Assembly: GCA_028564705.1 (NCBI GenBank) | Contig: JAPXFQ010002912.1 | Coordinates: 124,001 to 188,000, forward strand | Source: Apricaphanius iberus | Lineage: Eukaryota > Chordata > Actinopteri > Cyprinodontiformes > Aphaniidae | Length of the DNA: 64,000 nucleotides | Direction of reading: 5' to 3' | Shown here: positions 58,401 to 64,000 of the stretch, one piece after another | Layout: each line of letters opens with the position of its first letter | Numbering within the stretch: the stretch's first letter is position 1 | Notes under the pieces: generated by a model | What the model was told of the DNA's origin: nothing | Seen by the model: the letters and a program-made list of their open reading frames with translations, nothing else | Database searches by the model: none | Position numbers and translations under genes: made by a program

Positions 58401-61400
58401 CATTTTCAGCTCATTTTAGACATCATAGGTTAGTATGTAGTTTTGAGCTCATTTTAGACATCATAGGTTAGTATGTCTTTTTGAGCTCATTTTAGACATT
58501 ATAGTTTAGTATGTCGTTTTAAGCACATTTTTGACATCATTGGTTAGTTTGTCGTTTTGAGCTCATTTTAGACATCATAGTTTAGTATGTCATTTTGAGC
58601 TAATTTTAGACATCATAGGTTAGTATGTTGTTTTGAGCACATTTTAGACATCATAATATGTCGTTTTGAGCTCATTTTAGACATAGGTTTGTATGTCGTT
58701 TTGAGCTCATTTTAGACATCATAGGTTAGTATGTCGTTTTGAGCACATTTTAGATGAGCTCATTTTAGACATTATAGTTAGTATGTCGTTTTAAGCACAT
58801 TTTTGACATCATTGGTTAGTTTGTCGTTTTGAGCACATTTTAGACATCATAGTTTAGTATGTTGTTTTGAGCTCATTTTAGACATCATAGGTTAGTATTC
58901 GTTTTGAGCACATTTTAGACATCATAATATGTCGTTTTGAGCTCATTTTAGACATAAGTTAGTATGTCATTTTGAGCTAATTTTAGACATCATAGGTTAG
59001 TATGTCGTTTTGAGCACATTTTAGACATCATAATATGTCGTTTTGAGCTCATTTTAGACATCATAGGTTAGTATTTCATTTTGAACTCATTTAAGACAAC
59101 ATAGGTTAGTATTTCATTTTCAGCTCATTTTAGACATCATAGGTTAGTATTTCATTTTGAACTCATTTAAGACAACATAGGTTAGTATGTCGTTTTAAGC
59201 ACATTTTTGACATCATAGGTTAGTATGTCGTTTTGACCTCATTTTAGGCATCATAAGTTAGTATGTCGTTTTAAGCTCATTTTAGCCATCATAAATTAGT
59301 AGGTTGTTTTAAGCCCATCGTTGACATCATAGGTTAGTATGTGTTTTTGAGCTCATTTTAGACATCATAGGTTAGTATGTGTTTTTGAGCTCATTTTAGA
59401 CATCATAGCTTAGTATGTGTTTTTGAGCTCATTTTAGACATCATAGGTTAGTATGTGTTTTTGAGCTTATTTTAGACATCATAATATGTCGTTTTGAGCT
59501 CATTTTAGACATCATAAGTTTGTATGTCGTTTTGAGCTCATTTTAGACATCATAGGTTAGTATGTCATTTTTAGCTCATTTTAAACATCATAGGTTAGGA
59601 TGTCGTTTTAAGCACATTTTTGACATCATAGTTTAGTATGTCGTTTTAAGCTAATTTTAGACATCATAGTTTAATATGTCAACCAAAACACAAAACAACA
59701 CAACACAACCTTTTGAGCTCATTTTAGACATCATAATATGTCGTTTTGAGCTTATTTTAGACATCATAGGTAAGTATGTCGTTTTGAGCACATTTTAGAC
59801 ATCATAATATGTCGTTTTGAGCACATTTTAGACATCATAGGTTAGTATGTTGTTTTGAGCTCATTTTAGACATCATAGGTTAGTATTTCATTTTGAACTC
59901 ATTTAAGACATCATAGGTTAGTATTTCATTTTCAGTTCATTTTAGACATCATAAGTTAGTATGTCGTTTTAAGCCCATCGTTGACATCATAGGTTAGTAT
60001 GTGTTTTTAAGCTCATTTTAGACATCATAGGTTAGTATGTCATTTTGAGCTTACTTTAGACGTCATAGGTAAGTATGTCGTTTTGAGCTCATTTTAGACG
60101 TCATAGGTAAGTATGTCGTTTTGAGCACATTTTAGACATCATGGGTTAGTATGTCATTTTGAGCTCATTTTAGACATCATAGGTTAGTATTTCATTTTGA
60201 GCTCATTTTAGACATCATAGGTTAGTATGTCGTTTTGAGCTCATTTTAGACATCATAGGTTAGTATTTCATTTTGAGCTCATTTTAGACATCATAGGTTA
60301 GTATTTCATTTTGAGCTCATTTTAGACATCATAGGTTAGTATGTTGTTTTGAGCTCATTTTAGAAATTAAAGGTTAGTATGCTGTTTTGAGCACATTTTA
60401 GACATAATCGGTTAGTATGTCATTTTGAGCTCATTTTAGACATCATAGGTTAGTATTTCATTTTGAGCTCATTTTAAACATCATAGGTTAGTATTTCATT
60501 TTGAGCTCATTTTAGACATCATAGGTTAGTATGTCATGTTGAGCTCATTTTAGACATCATAATATGTCCTTTTGAGCTCATTTTAGACATCATAGGTTAT
60601 TATGTCGTTTTGAGGTCATTTTAGACATCATCGTATGTCATTTTTAGCTCATTTTAGACATCATAGGTTAGTATGTTATTTTGAGCTATTTTTAAACATC
60701 ATAGGTTAGTATGTTATTTTGAGCACATTTTAGACATCATAATATGTCGTTTTGAGCTCATTTTAGACATCATAGGTTAGTATGTCATTTTGAGCTATTT
60801 TTAAACATCATAGGTTAGTATGTCATTTTGAGCTCATTTTAGACATCATAGTTTATTATGTCGTTTTGAGGTCATTTTAGACATCATCGTATGTCATTTT
60901 TAGCTCATTTTAGACATCATAGGTTAGTATGTTATTTTGAGCTATTTTTAAACATCATAGTTTAGTATGTTTATTTTGAGCACATTTTAGACATCATAAT
61001 ATGTCGTTTTGAGCTCATTTTAGACATCATAGGTTAGTATGTCATTTTGAGCTATTTTTAAACATCATAGGTTAGTATGTCATTTTGAGCTCATTTTAGA
61101 CATCATAATATGTCGTTTTGAGCTTATTTTAGACATCATAGTTTAGTATTTCGTTTTGAGCTCATTTTAGACATCATAGGTTAGTATGTCGTTTTGAGCT
61201 CATTTTAGACATCATAGGTTAGTATTTCATTTTGAGCTCATTTTAGACATCATAGGTTAGTATGTCATTTTGAGCTCATTTTAGACATCATAGGTTAGTA
61301 TTTCATTTTGAGCTCATTTTAGACATCATAGGTTATGTCGTTTTGAGCTCATTTTAGATATCATAGGTTAGTATTTCATTTTGAGCTCATTTTGGACATC

Positions 61401-64000
61401 ATAGGTTAGTATGTCATTTGAGCTCATTTTAGACATCATAGGTTAGTATGTCATTTTGAGCTCATTTTAGACATCATAGGTTAGTATGTCATTTTAAGCT
61501 CATTTTAGACATCATAGGTTAGTATGTCGTTTTGAGCTCATTTTAGACATCATAGGTTAGTATGTCATTTTGAGCTCATTTTAGACATCATAGGTTAGTA
61601 TGTCATTTTGAGCTCATTTTAGACATCGTATGTCGTTTTGAGCTCATTTTAGACATCATAGTATGTCGTTTTGAGCTCATTTAAGACATTATAGGTTAGT
61701 TTGTCGTTTTGAGCACATTTTAGAAATCATAGGTTAGTATGTCGTGTTGAGATCATTTTCGACATCACAGGTTAGTATGACGTTTTAAGCACTGTTTTGA
61801 AATCATAGGTTAGTATGTCGTTTTGAGCTCATTTTAGACATCATAGTTTAGTATGTCATTTTGAGCTCATTTTAGACATCATAGGTTAGTATGTCGTTTT
61901 GAGCTCATTTTAGACATCATAGGTTAGTATGTCGTTTTGAGCACATTTTAGACATTTCATTTTTTTTTATAGTTTTTTGATCATTTAGACCTCATAGGTT
62001 AGTATGACGTTTTAAGCCCATCGTTGACATCATAGGTTAGTATGTTGTGTTGAGATCATTTTCGACATCACAGGTTAGTATTTCATGTTGAGCTCATTTT
62101 AAACATCATAGGTTAGTATGACGTTTTAAGCACTGTTTTGAAATCATAGGTTAGTATGTCGTTTTGAGCTCATTTTAGACATCATAGCTTAGTATGTCAT
62201 TTTGAGCTTATTTTAGACATCATACGTTAGTATGTCGTTTTGAGCTCATTTTAGACATCATAGGTTAGTATTTCATTTTGAGCTCTTTTTAGACATCATA
62301 GGTTAGTATTTCATTTTGACCTCATTTTAGACATCATAGGTTAGTATTTCATTTTGAGCTCATTTTGGACATCATAGGTTAGTATTTAATTTTGAGCTCA
62401 TTTTAGACATCATAGGTTATGTCGTTTTGAGCTTATTTTAGATATCATAGGTTAGTATTTCATTTTGAGCTCATTTTGGACATCATAGGTTAGTATGTAG
62501 TTTTGAGCTCATTTTAGACATCATAGGTTAGTATGTCATTTGAGCTCATTTTAGACATCATAGGTTAGTATGTTGTTTTGAGCTCATTTTAGACATCATA
62601 GGTTAGTATGTCGTTTTGAGCTCATTTTAGACATCATAGGTTAGTATGTCATTTGAGCTCATTTTAGACATCATAGGTTAGTATTTCATGTTGAGCTCAT
62701 TTTAAACATCATAGGTTAGTATGACGTTTTAAGCACTGTTTTGAAATCATAGGTTAGTATGTCGTTTTGAGCTCATTTTAGACATCATAGCTTAGTATGT
62801 CATGTTGAGCTTATTTTAGACATCATACGTTAGTATGTCGTTTTGAGCTCATTTTAGACATCATAGGTTAGTATTAGTTTTGAGCTAATTTTAGACATCA
62901 TAGGTTAGTATATTATTTTGATCTCATTTTAGAAATCATAGGTTAGTATTTTGTTTTGAGCTCATTTTAGACATCGTATGTCGTTTTTAGCTCATTTTAG
63001 ACATCGTATGTCGTTTTGAGCTCATTTTAGACATCATAGGTTAGTATGACGTTTTAAGCCCATCGTTGACATCATAGGTTAGTATGTCGTTTTGAGCTCA
63101 TTTTAGACATCATAGGTTAGTATGTCGTTTTGAGCTCATTTTAGACATCATAGGTTAGTATGTCATTTGAGCTCATTTTAGACATCATAGGTTAGTATTT
63201 CATTTTGAGCTCATTTTAAACATCATAGGTTAGTATGACGTTTGAGATAATTTTAGACATTGTATGTCGTTTTGAGCTCATTTTAGACATCATAGGTTAG
63301 TATGTTGTTTTTTACCTCATTTTAGACATCATAGGTTAGTATGTCGTTTTGAGCTCATTTTAGACCTCATAGGTTAGTATGACGTTTTGAGCCAATTTTA
63401 GACATCGTATGTCGTTTTAAGCACATTTTAGACATCATAGGTTAGTATGTTGTTTTGAGCTCATTTTAGACCTCATAGGTTAGTATGACGTTTTAAGCAC
63501 ATTTTAGACATCAAATGTCATTTCGAGCTCATTTAGACATCATATGTTAGTATGTCGTTTGAAGCACATTTTAGACATCATAGGTTAGTAAAACATTTTG
63601 AGCTGATTTCAGACATCATAGGTTAGTATGTAGCCTAGTTTTGAGCTCATTTTAGACATTATAGGTTAGTATGTCATATTGAGCTCATTGTAATCATAAG
63701 TTAACGTATGTCATTTTTAGCTCATTTTATACATCGTATGTCGTTTCGAGCTCATTTTAGACATCATAGGTTACTTTGTCGTTTTGAGCTAATTTTAGAC
63801 ATCATAGGTTAGTATGTCGTTTTTTTTACCTCATTTTAGACATCATATGTCGTTTTCAGCTCATTTTAGACATCATATGTCGGTTTAAGCTTATTTTAGA
63901 CGCGTTAGTATGTCATTTTGAGTCCATTTTCGACATCATAGGTTAGTGTGTCATTTTGAACTCATTTTAGACATCATAGGTTAGTATGTCATTTTGAGCT
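55494..64000 (+). repeat. 38-bp satellite array, main arm, runs off the window
   Basis: A tandem array with a 38-bp period (for example, repeat starts at 61501 and 61539). The consensus core is GAGCTCATTTTAGACATCAT, preceded by TTAGTATGTCGTTTT and followed by AGG. By length it holds over 200 monomers. Common shorter variants are 33 bp (CATCATAATATGTC junction) and 30 bp (CATCGTATGTC junction). GTCG/GTCA/GTTG/TTCA differences mark subtypes. Most monomers contain GAGCTC, a SacI site. Two monomers carry A/C-only inserts (57832-57859 and 59680-59710). No gene lies within it. Confidence 0.97.

Noticed and set aside
54838..64000. CRISPR-like interpretation of the regular repeats
   Set aside because: Repeats are directly tandem without unique spacers, and the setting is a vertebrate genome; it is a satellite.

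Overview
This window reads as nuclear DNA from a teleost fish. It is AT-rich and intron-containing, and it is crowded with fish-type dispersed repeats: Tc1/mariner, hAT-like and PIF/Harbinger-like DNA transposons, L2-type LINE tails and a tRNA-like SINE remnant. I cannot name the species from the sequence.

Two protein-coding genes can be read, both on the + strand. The first is carboxypeptidase M (cpm). A CpG-rich non-coding first exon ends at 12447, followed by nine coding exons from 15717 to 42131. The splice junctions are all in phase and give a 451-residue precursor: a signal peptide, an M14 N/E-type metallocarboxypeptidase domain (H82, E85, H196 and catalytic E287), a transthyretin-like domain and a hydrophobic C-terminus typical of a GPI anchor. 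Its introns are expanded by transposons and a 32-bp minisatellite.

The second gene is a small one at 53448-54777. Its four short exons encode an MGC-start, probably lipid-modified protein with the DDKR-NYGGVYxGLP signature of OCC1 (human C12orf75). Its last few residues and 3' end are not resolved.

Region by region: 1-12250 is intergenic and holds repeat remnants, including a near-complete but broken Tc1 element at 5311-7206 that carries two nested insertions. 12255-42131 is cpm. 42132-53447 is intergenic and holds a long-period degenerate repeat family, a hAT-like MITE at 44064-44978, an (AT)n microsatellite and a twin hairpin. From 54838 to the right edge is about 9.1 kb of a 38-bp tandem satellite. 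The satellite reads in one orientation for a short left arm and then flips for the rest. It lies directly downstream of, or inside the last intron of, the occ1-like gene.

I saw no bacterial operon, CRISPR array or rRNA gene. The least ordinary structure is the inverted 38-bp satellite, with its higher-order duplications and its two A/C-only inserts, next to a very small gene.
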